Source: an uncultured Dehalococcoidia bacterium
GTDB taxonomy: Bacteria; Chloroflexota; Dehalococcoidia; Lucifugimonadales; G958296245
Assembly (NCBI GenBank): GCA_958296245.1
Contig: OY282458.1
Span: forward strand, 682,001-746,000
DNA length: 64,000 nucleotides
Direction of reading: 5' to 3'
Under the pieces are notes generated by a model that saw nothing but the letters and a program-made list of their open reading frames with translations, was not told the origin of the DNA and did no database searches. Made by a program: the position numbers and the translations under genes. Below are positions 34,848 through 42,661 of this stretch, in pieces (position 1 is the first letter of the stretch; every line of letters begins with the position of its first letter).

Positions 34848-35873
34848 ATGGACAAGCCAAGGATAGCGTTAGTCGGGGCGACGGGCGCCGTCGGGAAGGT
34901 CTTCCTCGGCATCCTCGAGGAGGGGAGGTTTCCGGCCGGCGAGGTCAGGCTATGCGCGTCGAAGCGCTCCGTAGGCATGGAGGTCGCTCTCAATGGCCGC
35001 CGGCTGCTCGTCGAGGAGCCGACGCCTGAGCTGTTCTCCGAGGTGGACGTGGTGTTCATAGCGGCGGGCAGCAGCGTAAGCCGCGCCCTGGCGCCCGTAG
35101 CCGCGGATAGCGGCGCCCTCGTGGTGGACAAGAGCTCGGCGTTCCGCATGGAGCCCGACGTGCCCCTGGTCGTGCCGGAGGTCAACGGGGACGACCTGCG
35201 CGGCCACAACGGCATTGTGGCCGTGCCGAACTGCTCCACGACGCAGTTGGTGATGGTCCTGAAGCCGCTCCACGACGCCAACCCCATCGCGCGCGTGGTG
35301 GTGGACACCTACCAGTCGGTTTCCGGGACGGGCGCGGCAGCCGTGCGCGAGCTGACCGAGCAGAGCGGCCAGGCGCTGGAAGGGGGCGAGGTCAGGCCGT
35401 CTGTCTACCCGCACCGGATCGCGTTCAATCTCCTGCCGCAGGTCGAGTCGTTCCTCCCGAACGGCTATACGCAGGAAGAGATGAAGATGACGAACGAGAC
35501 GCGCAAGATCATGCACCTGCCCGACCTGCCCATCTCGGCCACCTGCGTCAGGGTGCCGGTCATGGTCTCCCACGCCGAGGCCGCCCACGTCGAGTTCGAG
35601 CATAGCATCAGCCCAGGCGAGGCGCGGGAGGTGCTGGACGCGGCGCCGGGTGTCACCGTGCTGGATGACCCCGACTCTGCCCTGTACCCGATGCCGGTCG
35701 ACGCCGAGGGCAAGGACGACGTGTTCGTGGGACGCATCCGTCAGGACGTGTCGAAGCCGAACGGCATAGCGTTGTGGCTGGTGAGCGACAACCTGAGGAA
35801 GGGCGCCGCGACGAACGCGATTCAGATCGCTGAGGAGGCGATGAGCCGGGACCTTCTGCCAGCCAGGGCTTAG
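34848..35873 (+). CDS. asd: Aspartate-semialdehyde dehydrogenase
   Basis: The product makes aspartate semialdehyde from aspartyl phosphate, the branch compound for lysine, threonine and methionine. ATG 34848 (MDKPRIALVGATGAVGKVFLGIL) places the Rossmann glycine loop at the N-terminus and gives 341 residues; an upstream in-frame start at 34809 has no such match. The catalytic Cys is in VPNCSTTQLVMVL, with VDTYQSVSGTGAAAVRELTEQ and RVPVMVSHAEAAHVEF completing the active site. It lies 59 bp after dapB and 75 bp before dapA. Confidence 0.97.
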   Translation: MDKPRIALVGATGAVGKVFLGILEEGRFPAGEVRLCASKRSVGMEVALNGRRLLVEEPTPELFSEVDVVFIAAGSSVSRALAPVAADSGALVVDKSSAFRMEPDVPLVVPEVNGDDLRGHNGIVAVPNCSTTQLVMVLKPLHDANPIARVVVDTYQSVSGTGAAAVRELTEQSGQALEGGEVRPSVYPHRIAFNLLPQVESFLPNGYTQEEMKMTNETRKIMHLPDLPISATCVRVPVMVSHAEAAHVEFEHSISPGEAREVLDAAPGVTVLDDPDSALYPMPVDAEGKDDVFVGRIRQDVSKPNGIALWLVSDNLRKGAATNAIQIAEEAMSRDLLPARA

Positions 35874-35948
35874 GAGAGGGGGCCAAGCGGGCGCGTATCA
35901 TCGCTGATGGACGGCGCGGCTTCTACACTGCCAGAGGAGGAGCTAACG

Positions 35949-36839
35949 ATGACCAAGATAGGAAGGCTTCTAACCGCGATGATCACGCCCTTCGACGCGG
36001 AGGGCGAGGTGGACTACGGCCAGGCGCGCAAGCTGGCCAAGGGGCTGGTCAGATCGGGCAGCGACGGCCTCGTCATCGGAGGGACTACCGGCGAGGCCCC
36101 GTCCATGACCGACGAGGAGAGGCTCCGGCTGTTCGGCGAGGTCAAGGACGCCGTGGGCAAGGACGCCGCAGTCGTAGCCGGCACGACCGACAACAACCAC
36201 CGCAAGTCCGTTGAGATCTCCCAGGAAGCGGAGAGGGTGGGGGCGGACGGCCTGCTGCTCACGGTGCCCGCCTACAACAAGCCGCAGCAGGAAGGGCTCT
36301 ACCAGCACTTCAAGGCCATAGCCGAGGCGACGAGCTTGCCCGGGGTCCTCTACAACGTGCCCAGCCGCACCTCGCTGAACATGGAGGCGGAGACCACGCT
36401 CCGGCTGGCCGAGATCGACAACATCGTCGGGGTCAAGGAGGCGTCCAGCGACTACGTCCAGATCACCCGCATCATCGACGCCGCCCCGGACGGCTTCGAG
36501 GTCTGGTCCGGCAACGACGACGAGACGTTCCCGATCATGTGCGTCGGCGGCTACGGCATAGTCAGCGTCGCTTCCAACATCATCGGAGACCAGATCAAGG
36601 CGATGATGGGCATGGTACTGGAGGGGGACGTGGAGAGCGCCGCCCGGGAGCACCGGCGGATGCTGCCGCTGTTCAAAGCGCTGTTCTGGGTCACCAACCC
36701 CGTGCCCGTCAAGTACGCGGTGAACCGCGCCGGCTTCGACGCCGGCAAGCCCCGGCTGCCCATGGTGGAGGCCGACACAGCCTTCCGCGCCAAGTTCGAC
36801 CCGGTCATGGACCAGTACGAGATGGACCTACCGGTCTAG
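35949..36839 (+). CDS. dapA: 4-hydroxy-tetrahydrodipicolinate synthase
   Basis: The product condenses pyruvate with aspartate semialdehyde. It shows LLTAMITPFDAEGEVDY, GLVIGGTTGEAPSMTDEER, the Tyr in VLYNVPSRTSLNM and the Schiff-base Lys in NIVGVKEASSD. ATG 35949 has AGAGGAGGAG upstream and gives 296 residues; the frame extends upstream to another ATG at 35907, judged untranslated. Last gene of the dapB-asd-dapA run. Confidence 0.97.
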   Translation: MTKIGRLLTAMITPFDAEGEVDYGQARKLAKGLVRSGSDGLVIGGTTGEAPSMTDEERLRLFGEVKDAVGKDAAVVAGTTDNNHRKSVEISQEAERVGADGLLLTVPAYNKPQQEGLYQHFKAIAEATSLPGVLYNVPSRTSLNMEAETTLRLAEIDNIVGVKEASSDYVQITRIIDAAPDGFEVWSGNDDETFPIMCVGGYGIVSVASNIIGDQIKAMMGMVLEGDVESAAREHRRMLPLFKALFWVTNPVPVKYAVNRAGFDAGKPRLPMVEADTAFRAKFDPVMDQYEMDLPV

Positions 36840-36856
36840 CCTGCACTTCGAGGCAA

Positions 36857-36883
36857 AAGACCCGGCCGTATGTGCCGGGCCTT
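36857..36883. terminator. Bidirectional terminator between dapA and panB
   Basis: CCCGGC/GCCGGG forms the core of the stem (36857-36866 with 36874-36883) around a seven-base loop. On the minus strand it is followed by TTTT, serving panB; on the plus strand it follows the dapA stop by 18 bp. Confidence 0.7.
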
Positions 36884-36964
36884 CACTGATGCAACGAAGC
36901 GCGAGGTGCAGGCAGAAAGGTAGTGTATGTGACTCCGTTCCGACTGGGGCGGCTGCGGCCGCTT

Positions 36965-37816
36965 TCAGGCGGTCTGCTGCTGGAGGATGTCCTCCGCAAG
37001 CTCGGCCAGGATGCTCTCCTCCGTGCAGAAGCTCTCCGCGTCCGTGGGGAAGCGCCCGGACTGCACGTCTCCGGCATACTGCGCGACGGCCTGCGCCATG
37101 GCGTCAGCGATCTCCGCGTAGCGGCGGGCGTGCTTCCGGGGTTCCGGCAGCAGCCCCAGCACGTCGTGCAGCACCTGCACTTGCCCGTCGCAGTGAACCC
37201 CGGCGCCGATGCCGATGGTTGGGATGGAGAGCCGCTCCGTTATCAGCCGAGCTACCGGTGCGGCCACCAGCTCCAGCACGACCGCATACGCGCCGGCGGT
37301 CTCCAGGGACACCGCGTCTTCCACCAACGCCTCGGCGGCGCTGGTCGTCTTGCCCTGTACGCGGTAGCCTCCGATCTGGTTCACCGACTGTGGGGTGAAT
37401 CCTATGTGGCCCATGACCGGAATGCCGGCCCCGACTATGCGCTCGACCGTGCCGGCCAAGCGCCGCCCGCCCTCCAGCTTGACCGACTGCGCGCCGCCCT
37501 CTTGGAGCATGCGCCCGGAGTTGCGCACCGCGTCCTCGACGCTGGCCTGATAGCTCATGAACGGAAGGTCCGCCACGACGTGGACCTTCTCCGTGCCTCG
37601 CACGACCGCTTTGACGTGGTGGATCATGTCGTCCATGGTCACCGGCAGGGTGTCGCCGTGGCCCAGCATGACGTTGCCGAGGCTGTCCCCGACCAGCACT
37701 ACGGGGACCCCGGCGCGCTCGACGATCGCGGCTGAGGTGGCGTCGTACGCCGTGACCATCGCGATCTTTCGGCCTTTGTGCTTCATGGCCTTGATGCTGC
37801 GTATCGTGGCCCTCAT
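36965..37816 (-). CDS. panB: 3-methyl-2-oxobutanoate hydroxymethyltransferase
   Basis: The product makes ketopantoate for pantothenate/CoA synthesis. Signatures: KIAMVTAYDATSAAIVERAGVPVVLVGDSLGNVMLGHGDTLPVTMDDMIHHVKAV, ADLPFMSYQAS, AQSVKLEGG, GIPVMGHIGFTPQSVNQIGGYRVQGK and IPTIGIGAGVHCDGQVQVLHDVLGL. ATG 37816 with GGGAGG upstream gives 283 residues; a longer frame to 37864 would overlap the peptidase gene. It lies 14 bp after that gene on the same strand. No panC is visible. Confidence 0.97.
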   Translation of the reverse strand: MRATIRSIKAMKHKGRKIAMVTAYDATSAAIVERAGVPVVLVGDSLGNVMLGHGDTLPVTMDDMIHHVKAVVRGTEKVHVVADLPFMSYQASVEDAVRNSGRMLQEGGAQSVKLEGGRRLAGTVERIVGAGIPVMGHIGFTPQSVNQIGGYRVQGKTTSAAEALVEDAVSLETAGAYAVVLELVAAPVARLITERLSIPTIGIGAGVHCDGQVQVLHDVLGLLPEPRKHARRYAEIADAMAQAVAQYAGDVQSGRFPTDAESFCTEESILAELAEDILQQQTA

Positions 37817-37830
37817 GTCAGACCTCCCGG

Positions 37831-38793
37831 TCAAAGCTCCGAGGCCGCAGGTATACCGCCGCATCCCTTGGCCGACCTGACCCCTCTGACGATGGCCCGC
37901 GCGGTGCAGAGGGTCGCCGCCGCGCAGAGCTTGTGCATGTTCACCTCTGCGTCGGTTCGGCCCGTGGCCAAGGAGAACATGGCGTCGCCGTCGCTCATCG
38001 TGTGGGCGGGCCGCACCGATAGGGCGATGCCGTCGTGGGAAACGGACGCAAGCTTATTGGCCTGCTCCTTGTTCAGCCTGGCATTGGTGGCGACGACGCC
38101 GATGGTGGTGTTCTGTCCCGGCAGGCCGTCCGACGCGCACGAGCCGCCGCTGACCAGGGCCTCCGACGCGTCGACCATGCCGTCGCTGGTCCTTGGTCCC
38201 GCCACCAGCTCGGCGGTCGCGGCGTCCATTATGCTGCCGACCGCATTCACGGCAACCACCGCGCCTACCACGACGCCGTTGCCGGTCTCGATGCGGGATA
38301 CGCCCAGGCCGCCCTTCATCGCCAGATCGGACCCCAGCAGCTTGCCCACGGTGGCCCCCGTGCCGGCGCCGACGCTGCCCTCCGGGGCCGTGCTCGCGGA
38401 GGCGTCCAGACACGCCATGTACCCGCTCTGCCAGTCTGGGCGCACGCTTCCGTTGCCGACCCAGAGGTCGAACAGCACCGCGGCCGGTACGATGGGGACG
38501 ATGTATCCGCCTGCCCTGAAGCCGGACTCCTTCTCTTCCAGGTAGCGCACGACCCCCGAGGCGGCGTCCAGTCCGAAGGCGCTGCCTCCCGTCAGGAGCA
38601 CCGCCTGGACCTCTGTCACCACGTTGCCGGGGCGCAGGGCGTCGGTCTCCCTGGTGCCGGGCGCGGAGCCGCGGACATCGACCCCGGCGACAGCCCCTTG
38701 CTCGCAGAGCGCAACCGTGCAGCCGGTCAGGGCCTGCGTGTCCGTGTAGTGGCCGACTCGGACGCCCGGCACGAAGCAGGTAGGCGTGATCAA
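37831..38793 (-). CDS. P1 family (DmpA-like, S58) peptidase
   Basis: The product is an Ntn-hydrolase-fold aminopeptidase/amidase that self-cleaves. It shows PGVRVGHYTDTQALTGCTVALCEQGAVAGVDVRGSAPGTRETDAL, AVLLTGGSAFGLDAASGVVRYLEE, PEGSVGAGTGATVGKLLG and the likely autocleavage region GQNTTIGVVATNARL, where a Thr would become the new N-terminal nucleophile. I chose TTG 38793 (LITPTCFVPGVRVGHYTD) because GGGAGGG lies eight bases upstream; the GTG at 38856 is an alternative. It is probably co-transcribed with panB, although the link in function is not obvious. Confidence 0.92.
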   Translation of the reverse strand: MITPTCFVPGVRVGHYTDTQALTGCTVALCEQGAVAGVDVRGSAPGTRETDALRPGNVVTEVQAVLLTGGSAFGLDAASGVVRYLEEKESGFRAGGYIVPIVPAAVLFDLWVGNGSVRPDWQSGYMACLDASASTAPEGSVGAGTGATVGKLLGSDLAMKGGLGVSRIETGNGVVVGAVVAVNAVGSIMDAATAELVAGPRTSDGMVDASEALVSGGSCASDGLPGQNTTIGVVATNARLNKEQANKLASVSHDGIALSVRPAHTMSDGDAMFSLATGRTDAEVNMHKLCAAATLCTARAIVRGVRSAKGCGGIPAASEL

Positions 38794-38962
38794 GCGAAGA
38801 ACCCTCCCGGCGGTCTGAGGGAAGGCTCCGCTATTGACAGCGGCGCACAGGCGCACGCCAAGGCCATCGACATGGTTACGCTCACCGTTCCCAGAGGATT
38901 GGCTGCGTAGAAAATCATACCAGCCCAGAGAGCCTTGTTCAATTTACGGGGTACTGGCTTCC

Positions 38963-38992
38963 TTACAGCTTGGCGCGGCGTTGTTGTAGAAT
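38963..38992 (+). promoter_or_regulatory. Candidate promoter of lpdA
   Basis: TTACAG at 38963-38968 and TAGAAT at 38987-38992 with 18-base spacing, ~28 bp before the lpdA start. The -35 is a weak match. Confidence 0.4.
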
Positions 38993-39019
38993 AGGCGAAG
39001 CTTCGATGGAGGCAGTCGG

Positions 39020-40402
39020 TTGGCAGACTTCGACGTCGTTGTAGTGGGCAGCGGTCCGGGTGGGTACGTTGCCGCGATCAGGGCGGGACAGCTTGGTCTC
39101 AGGACGGCCATCGTAGAGAGGGCCGAGGTGGGCGGCGTCTGCTTGAACTGGGGCTGCATCCCCAGCAAGGCGCTGCTCAGGAACGCCGAGGTGGTCGGCC
39201 TCGTGCAGCACGCCGAGGATTACGGAATCGCCTTCGACAACGTCCGGTACGACTTTGGCAAGGCCATTGACCGCAGCCGCCAAGTGGTGGAACGCCTGAC
39301 CACAGGCGTAGCTTTCCTGCTCAAGAAGAACGGGGTCGTCTACGTTGAAGGCCACGGGGGCTTGAAGGATAGCAGGACCGTAGAGGTTCGCGGCAGTGGC
39401 CGCACCCTGACGACGGACAACGTGATCATCGCCACCGGCGCCCGGTTCCGCGACTTGCCCAACCTCCCCATCGACGGCAACGTTGTGATAACCAGCCGCG
39501 AGGCGCTCGCTTTGCGAGAGGTCCCGAAGCGCGTCGTCGTCGTCGGGGGCGGGGCCACGGGCGTCGAGTTCGCCTACGTGTACTCGAAGTACGGCGCCGA
39601 GGTGACCATCGTGGAGCTCCTTCCCAGGCTGACCCCCTTGGAGGATCGGGACGTCAGCGTCCAGCTCGAGAGGAGCTTTGCGCGCGGCGGGATCAGGTCG
39701 ATGACAGGCTCCAGAGTGGAGAGCGTGGAGGCGGCTTCGGGCTCCGCCCGCGTCACAGTGTCCAGCGCCGGCTCCGAATCCGTGATCGAGTGCGACAGGA
39801 TCCTAGTTGCGGTCGGGTCGCAGGGCAACATCGAGGACATCGGCTTGGAGGACGTGGGTGTGGCGACCGAGCGCGGCTTCATCCCCGTCGACGACCGGAT
39901 GGCCACCAACGTGCCGGGCGTCTATGCCATCGGGGACGTGACCGGGAAGATGCTGCTGGCCCACGTAGCCTCTGCGCAGGGGGTCGCGGCGGTCGAGGAC
40001 ATCGCCGGCCTGGAGCCTCCCGCCCTCGATTATGACATGATGCCCCGTGCAACTTATTGCCGCCCCCAGATCGCCAGCTTTGGGCTGACGGAGGCGCAGG
40101 CGAAAGAGCGGGGGTACACGGTCAAGACCGGCAGGTTCCCCATGATGGCCAGCGGCAAGGCGCTGGCGCTGGGCGAGACAGAGGGGATGGTCAAAGTGGT
40201 GGTGGACGCGGAGGTGGGAGACCTCCTCGGCGCGCACATGATAGGGGCGGAGGTCACGGAACTACTGGGCGAGCTTGGGATGGCGAGGCTCTTGGAGAGC
40301 ACAACCAAGGAGTTGGGCTGGCTGGTGCATCCCCATCCGACCATATCGGAGGCGATCAAAGAGGCTGCTCTAGCGGCCGACGGCGAGGCGATTCACATTT
40401 GA
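39020..40402 (+). CDS. lpdA: Dihydrolipoyl dehydrogenase (E3)
   Basis: The product reoxidises dihydrolipoyl groups of the pyruvate dehydrogenase complex. The FAD site is DVVVVGSGPGGYVAAIRAGQLG; the redox disulphide is VGGVCLNWGCIPSKALL; the NAD site is RVVVVGGGATGVEFAYVYSKYGAEVTIVE; the second FAD contact is VYAIGDVTGKMLLAHVAS; the C-terminal interface has the base HPHPTISE. The start is TTG (39020), supported by GGAGG ten bases upstream. It opens a run with pdhA, pdhB and E2, transcribed in the same direction. Confidence 0.97.
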   Translation: MADFDVVVVGSGPGGYVAAIRAGQLGLRTAIVERAEVGGVCLNWGCIPSKALLRNAEVVGLVQHAEDYGIAFDNVRYDFGKAIDRSRQVVERLTTGVAFLLKKNGVVYVEGHGGLKDSRTVEVRGSGRTLTTDNVIIATGARFRDLPNLPIDGNVVITSREALALREVPKRVVVVGGGATGVEFAYVYSKYGAEVTIVELLPRLTPLEDRDVSVQLERSFARGGIRSMTGSRVESVEAASGSARVTVSSAGSESVIECDRILVAVGSQGNIEDIGLEDVGVATERGFIPVDDRMATNVPGVYAIGDVTGKMLLAHVASAQGVAAVEDIAGLEPPALDYDMMPRATYCRPQIASFGLTEAQAKERGYTVKTGRFPMMASGKALALGETEGMVKVVVDAEVGDLLGAHMIGAEVTELLGELGMARLLESTTKELGWLVHPHPTISEAIKEAALAADGEAIHI

Positions 40403-40566
40403 CAGGCTGCTGAGCCGCTGGGGTTTGCAGTGGGGATATGCTCTGCCTCCGGCAGATATAATCCATCCCCCATTTGGTTCAGGAAGCGGGGTGGGAGCTG
40501 GCGAGCATCTCCCCGCAGCCTGGTAAGGTGGGTCTGTAAAGAGGGTATCGGACGAGTTCATCAAAG

Positions 40567-41535
40567 GTGGTAACCGAGCAAGCAAAGAGAGATGCGGCGC
40601 ACCTGTACGGGCAAATGCTCCTCATACGGAGGTTTGAGGAGCAGTGCGAGCGCCTGTACATGGACGGCAAGATCCGGGGGTTCCTCCACCTCTACATAGG
40701 GGAGGAGGCTGTTGCGGTGGGTGCGCTCTCGGTAGTGCGCGATGATGATTACGTCATCACACACTACCGAGACCACGGCCACGCGCTGGCCAGAGGCATG
40801 TCCCCGAAGGCCGTAATGGCCGAGTTGTTCGGCAAGGTCACCGGCGCCAGCGGCGGCAAGGGTGGGTCCATGCACCTGTTCGACGTGAAGAAGAGGTTCA
40901 TGGGAGGGCACGCCATTGTGGGCGGGCACCTGCCCATCGCGGTGGGGCTCGCGTTGGCGGTCAAGTATCGCGGCGGCGATGAGGTCGTAGTCTGCTTCTT
41001 CGGCGACGGCGCCGTCAATCAGGGAGAGTTCCACGAGTCACTGAACCTCGCGTCCCTGTGGAACTTACCCGTACTGTTCTTCTTGGAGAACAACCTATAC
41101 GGCATGGGCACCCACGTGGACCGGGCGCACGCCGGAGGCAGGGACATCTTCCAGTCGGCTGACTCCTACAAGATACCGGCGGCCCAGGTTGACGGCATGG
41201 ACGTCATGGCCGTGAGCGAGGCCACAGCCGAAGCGGTCAAACGGGTGCGCAGCGACGGCGGCCCGGTCTTCCTGGAAGCGATGACGTACCGGTTCAGAGG
41301 CCACTCCGTCGCCGACCCGACGGCCTACCGCGACTCGGCTGAAGTCGAGGTGTGGCGCGACAGGGACCCGATCTCCTTGTTCGGCAAATTCGCCCTGGAA
41401 CAGGGCCTTATCGAGGAGCACACCCTCGACCGGCTGGATACGGTAGTCGAGGAGGTCGTGGCCGAGGCGGTCCGCTTCGCAGAGGAGAGCGCCGACCCGC
41501 CTCCGGAGGCGCTGTACGCCCATGTCTACTCTTGA
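40567..41535 (+). CDS. pdhA: Pyruvate (2-oxoacid) dehydrogenase E1, alpha subunit
   Basis: The product is the thiamine-diphosphate half of E1. It shows MLLIRRFEEQCERLYMDGKIRGFLHLYIGEEAVAVG, the DYVITHYRDHGHALARG segment and the ThDP motif GDGAVNQGEFHESLNLASLWNLPVLFFLENN (GDG...NN). The late TYRFRGHSVADPTAYR phosphorylation-loop region is also present. GTG at 40567 is the likely start, though the ribosome site is weak. Acetoin dehydrogenase E1 alpha is a close alternative assignment, since sequence alone hardly separates the two. Confidence 0.92.
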   Translation: MVTEQAKRDAAHLYGQMLLIRRFEEQCERLYMDGKIRGFLHLYIGEEAVAVGALSVVRDDDYVITHYRDHGHALARGMSPKAVMAELFGKVTGASGGKGGSMHLFDVKKRFMGGHAIVGGHLPIAVGLALAVKYRGGDEVVVCFFGDGAVNQGEFHESLNLASLWNLPVLFFLENNLYGMGTHVDRAHAGGRDIFQSADSYKIPAAQVDGMDVMAVSEATAEAVKRVRSDGGPVFLEAMTYRFRGHSVADPTAYRDSAEVEVWRDRDPISLFGKFALEQGLIEEHTLDRLDTVVEEVVAEAVRFAEESADPPPEALYAHVYS

Positions 41536-41603
41536 GCCGAGAGAGGGTTTCTCTTGCCATGACGAGATCAGAGGATGCCCGGATGGGGCATTGAGTACGT
41601 ATA

Positions 41604-42581
41604 ATGGCTGAGCTGACCATCAGAGAGTCGATCGCCCGAGGTCTCAGGGAAGCTATTGAGGGCGACGACGCCGTCTTACTCATGGGAGAGGATATAGGGG
41701 CCTATCGGGGCGCCTATGCAGTGACACGCGGGTTCCTGGACGACTACGGCCCTGAACGTATCAAGGATACCCCGATATCCGAGTCGGCGATCGTAGGGGC
41801 GGCGATTGGGGCCGCCTTGGCCGGACTCAGACCCATAGTAGAGATCATGACTATCAATTTTCTGCTCTTGGGCATTGATCAGGTCGTCAACCACGCGGCC
41901 AAGCTCCGGTACATGTCCAACGGTCAGATGAGGGTGCCCTTGTTGATCAGAACCGTTACGGGAGGCGGCGCTCAGCTTGGCGCCACTCACTCCCAAAGTC
42001 TGGAGGGCTGGTTCGCCTCTGTGCCCGGCCTCAAGGTCGTGGCGCCGTCGGACCCGTACGACGCTCTCGGCCTGTTCCGTACGGCCGTTACCGACGACAA
42101 TCCGGTCATATTTGCCGAGCACGCCCTCCTGTACGGCGTCCGAGGCGAGGTGCCGGACGCGCATTATGCGATCCCATTCGGTCAGGCTAAGATAAAGCGG
42201 CTGGGTGACGACGTTTCCCTGATCGGGACCTCCAGGATGGTTCACGTAGCTATGGACGCAGCCGATCTCCTCGCTCGACGAGGGGTTGAGGCGGAGGTCA
42301 TAGACCTGCGCACCCTGCGCCCACTGGACACAGAATCAGCCGTCGAGTCGGCAAAGAAGACGGGCCGCGTCGTGGTAATCGAAGAGGCGTGGAGAACCGG
42401 GGGGTTCGGCGCAGAGGTCGCCAGCAGGATCCAGGAAGAGGCATTCGACCACCTGGATGGTCCTGTGGGCCGAGTTGGCGGAGCCGACGTGCCCTCACCC
42501 TATGCAGGCAAACTGGAGGCCTCGGTCATTCCCAGCCCCGAAAAGGTGGCCGATGCGGTCAGCGATCTATTCGGGATGTAG
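41604..42581 (+). CDS. pdhB: Pyruvate (2-oxoacid) dehydrogenase E1, beta subunit
   Basis: The 325-residue partner of E1 alpha has LTIRESIARGLREAIEGDDAVLLMGEDIGAYRGAYAVTRGFLDDYGPERIKDTPISESAIVGAAIGAALAGLRPIVEIM, the RTVTGGGAQLGATHSQSLEGWFASVPGLKVVAPSDPYDALGL region, and the C-terminal transketolase domain ending VGRVGGADVPSPYAGKLE. It follows pdhA by 68 bp and precedes E2 by ~80 bp. No strong Shine-Dalgarno is seen at the ATG. Confidence 0.93.
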   Translation: MAELTIRESIARGLREAIEGDDAVLLMGEDIGAYRGAYAVTRGFLDDYGPERIKDTPISESAIVGAAIGAALAGLRPIVEIMTINFLLLGIDQVVNHAAKLRYMSNGQMRVPLLIRTVTGGGAQLGATHSQSLEGWFASVPGLKVVAPSDPYDALGLFRTAVTDDNPVIFAEHALLYGVRGEVPDAHYAIPFGQAKIKRLGDDVSLIGTSRMVHVAMDAADLLARRGVEAEVIDLRTLRPLDTESAVESAKKTGRVVVIEEAWRTGGFGAEVASRIQEEAFDHLDGPVGRVGGADVPSPYAGKLEASVIPSPEKVADAVSDLFGM

Positions 42582-42661
42582 AAAGTCGCTTAGGAGTGTG
42601 CTCAAGACTGGCGAGCGTCGCTTGATCACAGCTAAGTTAGAATGAACGGAGGAGGTGCGCC